A stretch of 64,000 bases of DNA from VRUE01 sp963695835 (GTDB taxonomy: Bacteria > Actinomycetota > Thermoleophilia > Solirubrobacterales > 70-9): positions 434,001 through 498,000 of the forward strand of contig CAVOHR010000003.1 of NCBI GenBank assembly GCA_963695835.1. Direction: 5' to 3'. Both the position numbers and the translations under genes were made by a program. How positions within the stretch are numbered: the stretch's first letter is position 1; every line of letters starts with the position of its first letter. The notes beneath the pieces are model-generated. The model ran no database searches. It had not been told where the DNA came from and worked only from the letters and a program-made list of their open reading frames with translations. Shown in pieces: positions 6,487-13,527 of this stretch.

Positions 6487-6588
6487 CTACTTCCGCCGGC
6501 GGCGCCGGCGGCGCTTGCGCCGGCCGCCAGCTGGCGCCTTGCAGAAAGCGCAGTGGCAGCCCTTCTTGTGTCCGCGTCCGTGTGGCAT
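6487..6588 (-). CDS. 33-residue CHCAFC micro-protein with poly-arginine tail
   Basis: The ATG at 6588-6586 is preceded by a good GAGGTG ribosome-binding site. The product is MPHGRGHKKGCHCAFC, then KAPAGGRRK, then a run of arginines. The motif GCHCAFC plus AGGRRK is shared with the larger early protein at 3474-3809. The metal-knuckle look and the highly basic tail suggest a nucleic-acid-binding or packaged protein. Its size makes it easy to miss. Confidence 0.65.
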   Translation of the reverse strand: MPHGRGHKKGCHCAFCKAPAGGRRKRRRRRRRK

Positions 6589-6630
6589 GTGCTCACCTCC
6601 TCTCGACTCAGTAGCGCATCGGTTCCTCCA

Positions 6631-7656
6631 CTAGAGAAGTGCTCCTGCCTCCGAAGCTATTGCTATCTCCAGCAGCAGGCTTTCGCGACTGTTGGGCAGT
6701 TCTTCGGCGAAGGTCCACCAGGATTCCCTGGTAGGCGGGCCACCGCCTGCGGCCCATTCGCCCGCCAGGGCTTCGCTGGGGAGCCAGAACTGCATCCCGG
6801 CACTGCCCACTTTTCCCGCTGCATATTCGCCTTTGGCAGCGGCGACGAAGGTATCCGATTGGGCAATCGGCAGGATCGCCTTCTGGCCGCTATAGACCGC
6901 GTAGCCGAGAATCGGTGCTGGCTGTCTGGTCATTTTCACGCCGTAGCTGGGGGCGACAGCGGCACCGACCAGGTTGGAGCGGCTTCCGCCGAAGGGTACC
7001 CCTGAGGTGGAGACGGCGAAAACGTAGATCGTCTGGTTGCATTTTTCCGCCGATTCGGCGGTGCGCTTGAGATGGAACCACTGCGGCAGTGCCGCCAGCG
7101 CAGTAGCTCGGTTCCCTAATTCAGATTCCCAGACTTGAATTATTGGACCTCCTTCGGCCAGTGCGGCAATGTTCTGGCTCAGTGCTTTATTCTGGAAGAT
7201 GACTTCCGAGATTCCTTTTTTCACCGGGCCGTTGGAGATCGTCACCAGCGCAATGTAGGAGTAATACTGGTAAGGGCCGGTGAAGCGCAGATAGGCGTGA
7301 AGCTGTTCTTTTTTCAGCGCCCAGGTGACCGGCCCCTGGACAACGTAAGTGCCGAGCGGTGGCGCCGGTGTGCCCGATTTTCCTTCGGGCCCTTCTTCCC
7401 CTTCGGGCCCTTCTTCCCCTTCGGGCCCTTCTTCCCCTTCGGGCCCTTCTTCCCCTTCGGGCCCTTCTTCCCCTTCGGGCCCTTCGGCTTCTTCGACCAG
7501 GCCTTCGGAGTCGATCGTCATGAAGGTGTTGGGGCCGATCGCGTCGACCGCGGGCTGGGCCTCGAGTGCCTCGAGGCGGTCTTCGATGCCGTCGAGCCGG
7601 CGCTTGAGCGGCGCCAGGTCGACGGCCTGGCCGACCATCTCCCTAAGCCCCGCCAT
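6631..7656 (-). CDS. Spike / receptor-binding protein with collagen-like shaft
   Basis: The protein has 341 residues from the ATG at 7656. Residues 1-35 form a coiled-coil trimerisation segment (LKRRLDGIEDRLEALE). Residues of about 55-92 are six GPEGEE units, that is Gly-X-Y triplets of a collagen-like rod. A beta-rich head of about 245 residues follows. The PRD1 spike P5 is likewise about 340 residues with a collagen-like region between base and head. The N-terminus overlaps the preceding small virion gene by 14 bases. Host-cell attachment is inferred. The head does not look like a known enzyme. Confidence 0.75.
   Translation of the reverse strand: MAGLREMVGQAVDLAPLKRRLDGIEDRLEALEAQPAVDAIGPNTFMTIDSEGLVEEAEGPEGEEGPEGEEGPEGEEGPEGEEGPEGEEGPEGKSGTPAPPLGTYVVQGPVTWALKKEQLHAYLRFTGPYQYYSYIALVTISNGPVKKGISEVIFQNKALSQNIAALAEGGPIIQVWESELGNRATALAALPQWFHLKRTAESAEKCNQTIYVFAVSTSGVPFGGSRSNLVGAAVAPSYGVKMTRQPAPILGYAVYSGQKAILPIAQSDTFVAAAKGEYAAGKVGSAGMQFWLPSEALAGEWAAGGGPPTRESWWTFAEELPNSRESLLLEIAIASEAGALL
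7382..7492 (-). repeat. 18-bp tandem repeat encoding GPEGEE
   Basis: About six near-identical copies of an 18-base unit (CTTCGGGCCCTTCTTCCC on the + strand) encode the collagen-like shaft of the spike. The near identity of the copies at DNA level suggests recent expansion or gene conversion. Copy number could vary between isolates and so change shaft length. Confidence 0.85.
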
Positions 7657-7969
7657 GGAGCTCCTCGGCGGTGCGAGTGGTGAGGCTGACCTGGGCCTGT
7701 TTGGCTTCTGGCGGCAGGTTGGCGGCGGGGATCGCGGCGCGGACCTGGAGCGCGTCACAGCGATCGTTGAGGCTGTAGCGGCCGGGCGGCAGTTCCTCCT
7801 CGGGTTCCCAGTTGCCGACGTTGCCGCCGGCCAGGCCGGTGCCGCGGCGCCAGAAGATCGACTGGTTGGAGACGTTGAGCCGGACCCTGACCGTGTCCTG
7901 GCAGCGCAGGAAGCCGACCGCTTCGCTGTAGGCGTCGGGGGCGGTGAAGTTGGCCAGGGCGGCACTCAC
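7643..7969 (-). CDS. Small beta-rich virion protein candidate (108 aa)
   Basis: The middle of this protein (VRVRLNVSNQSIFWRRG, then a GGNVGNWEPEEELPPGRY segment) alternates polar and hydrophobic residues as in a small beta sandwich. It lies between the penton candidate and the spike, with overlaps at both ends. It may link the spike to the vertex. The assignment rests on position and composition only. Confidence 0.5.
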   Translation of the reverse strand: MSAALANFTAPDAYSEAVGFLRCQDTVRVRLNVSNQSIFWRRGTGLAGGNVGNWEPEEELPPGRYSLNDRCDALQVRAAIPAANLPPEAKQAQVSLTTRTAEELHGGA

Positions 7970-8376
7970 ACCAGCGCTCCGACGAAGAAGGCCTGGGGGA
8001 CGGGGAAGCGGACGCGCAGGATCGTCCCGGCTTCTTCTTCGATTTCTCCGGCGTCGACGGCGAGTTCGATGTGGCCGTTGACCTGGAGCGGGGCGACCAC
8101 CAGCTTCTGCTTGGGGACGATCAGGCCGTCGGCGTCGGCGCTGGTCCCGGCGAGGGCGACGAAGACGCGGAATTCGTTCGGGTTGTAGACGGCGTAGGAA
8201 AGGCAGTTGGAGCCGTGATCGTCGAGCTGGCGGATCAGCCCGGCGCCGCCGTCGAAGCGGAAGCGTTCGATCTCGCCGCCGAGGAAGTGGCGCGCCTCGA
8301 GGCTCTTGAGCTGCTCGATCGCGGCGGTCAGGTCCTCGATGTGCTGCTGTGAGGGCGCGGGCTGGTGCTGGTTCAC
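7966..8376 (-). CDS. Beta-rich vertex/penton candidate (136 aa)
   Basis: The product has 136 residues. A helical N-terminus (residues of about 8-30) is followed by eight or so predicted strands (for example FRVFVALAGT, KQKLVVAPLQVNGHIEL, GTILRVRFPV), compatible with a single jelly roll. The PRD1 penton P31 is of similar size (126 residues), and its gene is also near the spike gene. Its start overlaps the stop of the M23-like gene, as expected in a virion operon. Structure prediction would be needed to confirm the fold. Confidence 0.5.
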   Translation of the reverse strand: MNQHQPAPSQQHIEDLTAAIEQLKSLEARHFLGGEIERFRFDGGAGLIRQLDDHGSNCLSYAVYNPNEFRVFVALAGTSADADGLIVPKQKLVVAPLQVNGHIELAVDAGEIEEEAGTILRVRFPVPQAFFVGALV

Positions 8377-9191
8377 GGCGTGGCTCCTTTCGGCGTTTTC
8401 GCGGTGCCCACCGGCGGCTCGAAGCCGGCGGCGCCGGCCGGGCCTTTCCAGGCGAGCATGGCCATGTTCTTCGCCGGTGCCTTCACGCCGAGCATCAGCG
8501 CGGCGCCGTAGTAGACGAGGAAGGCGCCGCCGCCGAGCAGGGCGATGTTCAGCATCAGCGCCTCGGCGTGGATCTCGCCGAGCAGGCCGGAGACGATCTG
8601 GCCGGCGAGTCCCGCCGAGGCGCTCTCGGCTTCGCCGACGGCCTGTGGAGCTTCGCCGGAGAGCTGCAGCGGCACGCCGGCCGGCCCGAGGGCCTTGCCG
8701 GCATTGCTCAGGGCGTCGCCGAGCCAGCCTGCCTGGGCAGAGCCACGGGCCGGGCCCCCCGAGCCCTTGAGCGAAGCGAGGAAGCCGGCGAAGGCCTTGC
8801 CGGCGCGCGTTTCCAGGCCCTCGTGGTATTCGGCGTGGCTGACCGGTTCGCCATTGGCCTTGGCCCAGCCGGTCTCGATCCCGGTCGAGGTGCCGGGGAT
8901 GATCTGGCCGATCACCTCGCCGGCCGCGACGCGCTGGCCGACATGGACGGCCGGGCGGACGCCCTCGTAGACGAAGACGTAGCGGCCGCGCCGGGGCCCG
9001 TCGAGCAGGCGGTAGAGGATGCCTCCCCCGCCGGGCCAGCCGGGGGCCCCGAGCTTGACCACCTCGGCGTTGCCGATCGCCAGGATCGATCCGCGGCCGC
9101 CGAAGTCCTGGCCCTGGTCGATCCGGCCGACGGTGGCGGAGCCGGAGAAGGGATAGACGTAGCCGCGGTAGGCCGAGCGCCGGCGCGCCAT
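8373..9191 (-). CDS. Degenerate M23-like protein with C-terminal membrane helix
   Basis: The protein has 272 residues. Residues of about 10-115 resemble the lysostaphin-type M23 fold in the actinobacterial variant with RIDQGxDF and GIETGW. The zinc ligands are missing: the motif-1 His is replaced by Asp (RIDQGQDF) and the HxH motif is replaced by GIETGW. A helical linker and one membrane helix near residues 223-243 (LNIALLGGGAFLVYYGAALML) follow. It probably binds or positions peptidoglycan rather than cutting it. It adjoins the transglycosylase gene, which also encodes a membrane tail, so both are likely parts of an entry apparatus. Confidence 0.7.
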   Translation of the reverse strand: MARRRSAYRGYVYPFSGSATVGRIDQGQDFGGRGSILAIGNAEVVKLGAPGWPGGGGILYRLLDGPRRGRYVFVYEGVRPAVHVGQRVAAGEVIGQIIPGTSTGIETGWAKANGEPVSHAEYHEGLETRAGKAFAGFLASLKGSGGPARGSAQAGWLGDALSNAGKALGPAGVPLQLSGEAPQAVGEAESASAGLAGQIVSGLLGEIHAEALMLNIALLGGGAFLVYYGAALMLGVKAPAKNMAMLAWKGPAGAAGFEPPVGTAKTPKGATP

Positions 9192-9754
9192 CAGGCCCTC
9201 CCCGCGGCGGCGCTGCCCATCATCCGGGTCACTCCGAGGCCGACCAGGCCGGCGCCGCCGAGCACCAGCAGGCCGGTGAGGCCGATGTGGATCAGCTCGC
9301 CGCCGAAGCCCGAGGATCCCTGCGCGGGCGGAGCTGGGGATCGGCGGGAGCTGGGGCTCGGCTGCGCCCGCCCGGCGCCGCGCCTTGCCTGCTGGCCGAT
9401 CGAGACCGGCTGGTGCAGGATGTAGTCGATGTAGGACTGGCCGCCGCCGGGGTTGTAAGCGTCGAGACCCTGGTCGCGCATGAACAGGCCGGCGGCATGC
9501 ATCGCTTCGTCGGGGCTCTTCCAGGGGTCGACGCGGTATTTCAGGATGAACGAGTACCGCGTGCCGGGCATGAACTGCGTGCCGCCGCGCGCGCCGGCCG
9601 AGCTGACGGCGCCCTGGTTGAAGCCCGACTCGCCGGAGGCGATCCTGGCGAGCAGGGTGGCGCCGTTGGGGAGGCCGTAGCGGTGCGCCTGGCCTTCGGC
9701 CAGGTAGCCCCAGCGTTCGGCCGCTTCGCGCCAGACTCGCGGCACCTGCGCCAC
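9191..9754 (-). CDS. Lytic transglycosylase (SLT fold), membrane-anchored virion enzyme
   Basis: This 187-residue protein has a transglycosylase domain in the first 115 residues. ASGESGF contains the catalytic Glu (E42), and NQGAVSSAGARGGTQFMP matches the SLT/goose-lysozyme signature. A proline- and serine-rich linker and a C-terminal membrane helix (IGLTGLLVLGGAGLVGLGV) follow. In PRD1 the virion transglycosylase P7 is a membrane-associated entry enzyme, and this gene has the same design. It cleaves between MurNAc and GlcNAc by family. There is no signal peptide. Confidence 0.8.
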   Translation of the reverse strand: MAQVPRVWREAAERWGYLAEGQAHRYGLPNGATLLARIASGESGFNQGAVSSAGARGGTQFMPGTRYSFILKYRVDPWKSPDEAMHAAGLFMRDQGLDAYNPGGGQSYIDYILHQPVSIGQQARRGAGRAQPSPSSRRSPAPPAQGSSGFGGELIHIGLTGLLVLGGAGLVGLGVTRMMGSAAAGRA

Positions 9755-9757
9755 GCA

Positions 9758-10027
9758 CTACGCCCCCACGCTGGTCATGTGGGCGGCGTGCTTGGGCACT
9801 GTGCCGGGCGCGTGCAGCAGTTTGCCGAACAGCCAGGGCAGCGCCAGCAGCAGGACGATCAGCGTCAGCAGCTTGGTCAGGTAGTCGAGCGACTCGAGCT
9901 GGGGCCAGTGGCCGCCGATCGGCTCGTCGACGCCGTCGGCCGGCTCCCCGTCTGCCCCAGGCTCCAGCAACGGGAGCCAGGGTGGCGGACCCGCTAGCGG
10001 CCTGGGGTAGGGGGAGCCGGCCGGCAT
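9758..10027 (-). CDS. Small single-helix membrane protein (89 aa)
   Basis: A proline-rich N-terminal half is followed by one strong membrane helix (LLTLIVLLLALPWLFGKLL) and a short C-terminus. It is part of the virion membrane-protein cluster. The specific role is unknown. Confidence 0.55.
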   Translation of the reverse strand: MPAGSPYPRPLAGPPPWLPLLEPGADGEPADGVDEPIGGHWPQLESLDYLTKLLTLIVLLLALPWLFGKLLHAPGTVPKHAAHMTSVGA

Positions 10028-10036
10028 CGCTCGCCT

Positions 10037-10591
10037 CTAGACCTGCCCTGCGAGCTGCTTGTGGACGGCGCGGACCAGGGCCTCCCAGATCCACGGGCCG
10101 ACGGTGTCAGGGGTGCGCGCCGAGCGGACCCGGGGGTCCTCGGAGACGCCGTAGTCGGCGCAGAAGGCGCGTACCGCGTCGGAGACGCCGGCATCGTAGA
10201 TCGCGTGGGGGTTGCGGCCGGCCGAGATCGTCGTGCCGTAGCCGAGGTGGGCGAGCAGCGCGGCCAGCTCGACCACCACCTCGCCGGCGGAGCCCGAGCT
10301 GAGCATCAGGTGGTTCTGGGTCAGCGCCGGCGGGTTGTCGGCCTCCCAGGGCTGGGGACCGGTGTAGCCGACGTGCGGCCACTCGGCCGACATCACCTTG
10401 GGCTGCTGGGCCACAGTGACGTCCGCCGCCGGCGGCGGCGGCGGAAGTGCGCCTTCGGGCGCCGGCGGCGCCGGCGGCGGAGCGGCGACCGTGACCGGGT
10501 CCAGCGGCCCGCTCGGTTCGGATGGCGCCGCCGCGGGCGTGGCGGGTTGAACCTCGCGGATCTCGGAGGCGGGAGTTTGGTCGGGGGCCAT
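10037..10591 (-). CDS. Peptidoglycan-binding-domain protein
   Basis: The protein has 184 residues: a disordered Pro/Ala-rich N-terminal half of about 90 residues, then a domain at 97-182 that reads as PG_binding_1 (LMLSSGSAGEVVVELAALLAHLGY, then VSDAVRAFCADYGV, then GPWIWEALVRAV). Such domains bind peptidoglycan. Within this operon it may orient the transglycosylase and M23-like proteins on the cell wall during entry or lysis. There is no catalytic residue set. Confidence 0.6.
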   Translation of the reverse strand: MAPDQTPASEIREVQPATPAAAPSEPSGPLDPVTVAAPPPAPPAPEGALPPPPPAADVTVAQQPKVMSAEWPHVGYTGPQPWEADNPPALTQNHLMLSSGSAGEVVVELAALLAHLGYGTTISAGRNPHAIYDAGVSDAVRAFCADYGVSEDPRVRSARTPDTVGPWIWEALVRAVHKQLAGQV

Positions 10592-10603
10592 GCGATTCCT
10601 TTC

Positions 10604-11212
10604 CTAGCGGTGGCGTCGACGGCGGGGTCGCCGCGGGCGGTGTTGACGTTTCGGGCGGTGTTGACGTTTCGGGCGGTGTTGACGCTGTTTGCGCTGTTGA
10701 CGCCGGTGGTTGGCGCGATGTGCCGCGGCGGCGCTGGTGCCGCCGGTGCGGTGGTGTTTGGCGCGATGTTTCTGGCGATGCTTGTGCTTTTGCTTCTCCT
10801 TGTGGGCTTTCTTGTGCGGGCCATGACCGGGCGGCCCCGGTTCGCGGCCTGCGATCCCTTCGGGCCCTTCCTGGCCTTCGGGCCCCTCCTGGCCTTCGAT
10901 CCCGGATTCGCCGATTTCGCCGGGCAGCCCTTCGATCCCGGCTTCCATCGATCCGACCGGTTCGCCAGCGGCGCCGCCGGGGTAGCCGAACTGCTGGGCC
11001 ACGGGATTGATTTCTTCGCGCCGGCGCTGGCTTTCTTCGGCGGCTTCTTCGCTGCCGGGCATCGCACCGCCGCGCGAGCGCAGCGCCAGATAGGCGATCG
11101 CGAGCAGGCCGGCGACCGCGACGACGATCAGCACCCGCCGGCGTTTCGGGTCGAGCTTCGCCCACCAGCCCTTCCCCTTCGGGCCCGCCGGCGGTGCTTG
11201 CGGTGCGGGCAT
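10604..11212 (-). CDS. Membrane protein with collagen-like segment and very basic tail
   Basis: The order in this 202-residue protein is clear: a basic N-terminus, a membrane helix at about 28-45 (LIVVAVAGLLAIAYLAL), an acidic coiled segment, a collagen-like GxY stretch (GIEGQEGPEGQEGPEGIAG), and then about 75 residues of Lys/Arg/His-rich sequence with three RPKRQH-type repeats. The basic tail could contact the genome inside the virion while the helix sits in the internal membrane. That topology is an inference. Confidence 0.6.
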   Translation of the reverse strand: MPAPQAPPAGPKGKGWWAKLDPKRRRVLIVVAVAGLLAIAYLALRSRGGAMPGSEEAAEESQRRREEINPVAQQFGYPGGAAGEPVGSMEAGIEGLPGEIGESGIEGQEGPEGQEGPEGIAGREPGPPGHGPHKKAHKEKQKHKHRQKHRAKHHRTGGTSAAAAHRANHRRQQRKQRQHRPKRQHRPKRQHRPRRPRRRRHR

Positions 11213-11655
11213 CAGCGGCTCCTTACCGGCAGGCTCGCGGCGATCCGCGGCGGCGTGCCGGCGGCGGCGCGCTTGTTCGCCATCCCCGGCGCGTTGCCGG
11301 CGTTGGCGACGCCGGCGCGGACGCTGTCTTCGGAGTTGGCCTCCGCGGGCGAGCGCCAGACTTGCGGCTGGGGCAGGACGGTGCCGAAGTAGCGCGGCCG
11401 GGCCGAGTTGTCGCCGAGGCGCACCGCGGTGGCGGCGTCGAGCATCGAGCCGAGCAACTCGCGCACACCGGTGCCGATCAGATTCTGCACCGGTGGAGCA
11501 CCGGGCGCGAAGTCGCCACCGGCGAGCTCCGGCGGGCGCTCACCGGCCACCGCCGGCGGTGGGGCGGTCAGCATCGGGCCCTCGGCGCGACCGCGCATTA
11601 CCGTGCGCACGGCGAAGGAGCCGCGCGAGGGGAAGCGGTGGTGGGCGGCGAGCAT
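11212..11655 (-). CDS. Hypothetical virion-operon protein (147 aa)
   Basis: The product is Pro-, Ala- and Arg-rich and mostly without predicted order, with one helix-prone region (LIGTGVRELLGSMLDAATAV). Its stop overlaps the next start. No family is recognised. It is retained as a gene because it fills the operon without gaps. Confidence 0.5.
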   Translation of the reverse strand: MLAAHHRFPSRGSFAVRTVMRGRAEGPMLTAPPPAVAGERPPELAGGDFAPGAPPVQNLIGTGVRELLGSMLDAATAVRLGDNSARPRYFGTVLPQPQVWRSPAEANSEDSVRAGVANAGNAPGMANKRAAAGTPPRIAASLPVRSR

Positions 11656-11664
11656 GCCTCGCTC

Positions 11665-11823
11665 CTAGTAGCTGCCGCGACCCTGGAAGTCGCGGATGAT
11701 CCCGCCCCAGCCCCGGAAGAGGCCGCCGGTGACGCTGGTCGCGCCGCGGAAATGGGTGAGGATCAGGAACAGGGCGACGAGGACCAGGGTGAGTTTGACG
11801 AGTTCTTTGGTGGTTGCCTTCAT
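11665..11823 (-). CDS. 52-residue single-helix membrane protein
   Basis: A short N-terminus (MKATTKELVK) precedes one membrane helix (LTLVLVALFLILTHF) and a glycine/aromatic tail with GGLFRGWGGIIRDF. The start overlaps the stop of the upstream gene (ATGA). It is one of a cluster of mini-membrane proteins typical of membrane-containing phages. Confidence 0.6.
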   Translation of the reverse strand: MKATTKELVKLTLVLVALFLILTHFRGATSVTGGLFRGWGGIIRDFQGRGSY

Positions 11824-12623
11824 TTCTTCGCTCCGTGGGCTTGGCGGCGGTATTTGCGGCGGAAGCGGGGGGGCGTAGGCGGTCCGGCGACTTCGCCGCG
11901 GTGGAAGCGGTGGGTATAGGCGCCGGGCGGACCTTCGGGTTCGAGGCCGCCGGGCCCTTCGACCATCCCGGCCGGGATCCCGGCGGCAGTCGGGAAGACG
12001 TCTTGAAGGCTGAGGAAGCGCCCCAGGGCACGGGTGACGGCGTCGATCATCCGCGGCAGCGCCTTTGCGCCCGAGCCCGGCGTCTCGGCCGAGCTGAGGA
12101 GCAGGTAGAGCAGCGAGAGGCCGACCGTGGCGCCGAGCGCGGCCATCAGCGTCGAGCTGCCCGTGCCGGCCGCGGCGGGGATCCCCGTCTGGCCAATCGC
12201 GCGGTCGACGCGCGGGGTCGGGCGCCCCGTGGCCGCAGCTCGCTGGGAGCGGCTGCGCCGGGCAGCCGGGTCGAGGCCGGGCACCGGCTTGCGCGTCGGC
12301 GCTGGCGGCGGCTGGGAAGTCTTGCGGCCAGACTGCTTGGAGCTTCCCGCCGGGGCGGGATTGCCGGTGCGCCGGCGACCCTCGTGCACGGGCGAGCGCG
12401 AGCCGCGGCCGTGGCCGCGCTCGCGGGCGAAGGCCTCGGCGCCACCGACCGGCACCTCGGCGATGTCGGGATAGCGCGCCTCGAGGTCGGCGATCGCCTC
12501 GCGGTACTGCTCGCGCTGTTCGGGATCGGTGGCATTGGCTTCGCGCTGCGCCCAGCGGTCGCGCCGGCGCGCCGCGGCGACCGGACCGCCGGCGAAGTTC
12601 TGCGCCTGGTCGAGGACGGTCAT
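11820..12623 (-). CDS. Virion membrane protein (267 aa)
   Basis: The N-terminal region is charged and helical (EQREQYREAIADLEARY) and is followed by a long basic Pro/Ser/Arg-rich segment. One membrane helix lies near residues 165-180 (LGATVGLSLLYLLLSS), and the tail is basic. No family is recognised. Overlaps on both sides place it firmly in the virion operon. Confidence 0.55.
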   Translation of the reverse strand: MTVLDQAQNFAGGPVAAARRRDRWAQREANATDPEQREQYREAIADLEARYPDIAEVPVGGAEAFARERGHGRGSRSPVHEGRRRTGNPAPAGSSKQSGRKTSQPPPAPTRKPVPGLDPAARRSRSQRAAATGRPTPRVDRAIGQTGIPAAAGTGSSTLMAALGATVGLSLLYLLLSSAETPGSGAKALPRMIDAVTRALGRFLSLQDVFPTAAGIPAGMVEGPGGLEPEGPPGAYTHRFHRGEVAGPPTPPRFRRKYRRQAHGAKK

Positions 12624-12868
12624 CCCCGCGGCCCTCCGCGCAGCTGGTCGCTGACCGCGTAGTAGCCGACCACGAGCAGCCAGATGCCGAGGCTGATCGC
12701 CACCCAGCCGAAGCTCTCGCGCAGGCCATCCGTCTCACGGGCCAGCGTCTGGGCATTGACGCGCTCGAGCAGGTTCAGCCCGCGGTGGAACTCGACCCGC
12801 CCGATACCGCTCTCGGCTGCGGACCCGGGCCCGTCGCTCTGGCGCTGCTCGCCGGTCACGTCCGTCAC
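12620..12868 (-). CDS. 82-residue single-helix membrane protein
   Basis: The GTG at 12868-12866 overlaps the upstream stop (GTGA). A hydrophilic helix (FHRGLNLLERVNAQTLARET) is followed by a C-terminal membrane helix (WVAISLGIWLLVVGYYAV). The function is unknown. Confidence 0.55.
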   Translation of the reverse strand: MTDVTGEQRQSDGPGSAAESGIGRVEFHRGLNLLERVNAQTLARETDGLRESFGWVAISLGIWLLVVGYYAVSDQLRGGPRG

Positions 12869-12975
12869 GTCCCGAGGATGTGGTTGACCAGCGTCTTGCC
12901 CTGGCTGCCGCCGCGGACGGTCCGCAGGATCAGGAACAGGCCGAGGAGTATCAGGGCCGCGCCGGTCCAACTCAT
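12865..12975 (-). CDS. 36-residue single-helix membrane protein
   Basis: This very short product (MSWTGAALILLGLFLIL, then a basic stretch) is essentially one membrane helix plus a charged tail. Both ends overlap neighbours by four bases. Similar micro-membrane proteins are encoded by PRD1-type phages. Confidence 0.55.
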   Translation of the reverse strand: MSWTGAALILLGLFLILRTVRGGSQGKTLVNHILGT

Positions 12976-13112
12976 CCCCGCACCGTCGGCGGCGGCTCGC
13001 CGAGGAACTTCGAGCGCCACCACATCTCCGGGCCGGCCGGGCCGTGCTTGACCAGCTGGATAAACAGCGCGGTGAAGACCGCGAGGACGAGGAGTTTGGC
13101 GATCTCTTCCAT
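12972..13112 (-). CDS. 46-residue single-helix membrane protein
   Basis: One membrane helix (LLVLAVFTALFIQLV) sits near the N-terminus, followed by a short tail with MWWRSKFLGEPPP. It overlaps the next start by ATGA. The coupling and composition support it despite its size. Confidence 0.55.
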   Translation of the reverse strand: MEEIAKLLVLAVFTALFIQLVKHGPAGPEMWWRSKFLGEPPPTVRG

Positions 13113-13118
13113 GCCTAT

Positions 13119-13523
13119 CTACTCCAGGGCCGCGCCGGCGCGCACGTGCTTGCCGAAGCCGCCGGCGGCGCCACTGGCGCTCAGCTTGAGGTGGGAGAGG
13201 TAGACGATCGCGACCAGGAGCAGGAGCAGCCACGGGGTGGCGCTGCCGCGCAGGTTGAACAGGTCGCGCCAGTGGCCCATCGCCGACGCCGCGCCTTCGG
13301 GCGTGGCGATCGTGTCGGCGGCGGGACCGGCCTGACTGTAGGGCTGGGTGATCACCCGGCTCCAGCGCTCGTTGATGTTGTTGCCCATCTCGCTGCCGCC
13401 GCCGACGAGCGGGTGATCGGGCGCGATCCCGACCATCTCAGCCCACTCCATCGGCCCGGCGCCGCGGACATCGGCGGGGTCGATGACACCGCCGCGTTCG
13501 GATCCTTCGCGGCCGATCGGCAT
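13119..13523 (-). CDS. Single-helix virion membrane protein (134 aa)
   Basis: The start at 13523 lies five bases after the capsid gene stop codon. The first 85 residues are hydrophilic (for example PMEWAEMVGIAPDHPLVGGG). A membrane helix follows at about 100-115 (WLLLLLVAIVYLSHL), then a short Gly-rich tail. Its position directly behind the capsid gene suggests a membrane-capsid linker. No homologue is recognised. Confidence 0.55.
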   Translation of the reverse strand: MPIGREGSERGGVIDPADVRGAGPMEWAEMVGIAPDHPLVGGGSEMGNNINERWSRVITQPYSQAGPAADTIATPEGAASAMGHWRDLFNLRGSATPWLLLLLVAIVYLSHLKLSASGAAGGFGKHVRAGAALE

Positions 13524-13527
13524 CGGC

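Noticed and set aside
7643..8376. Sphaerolipovirus-type pair of small capsid proteins
   Set aside because: Two small beta-rich genes are adjacent, but a much larger beta-rich capsid candidate sits at 13528, and the spike/penton arrangement fits PRD1 better. Not fully excluded.
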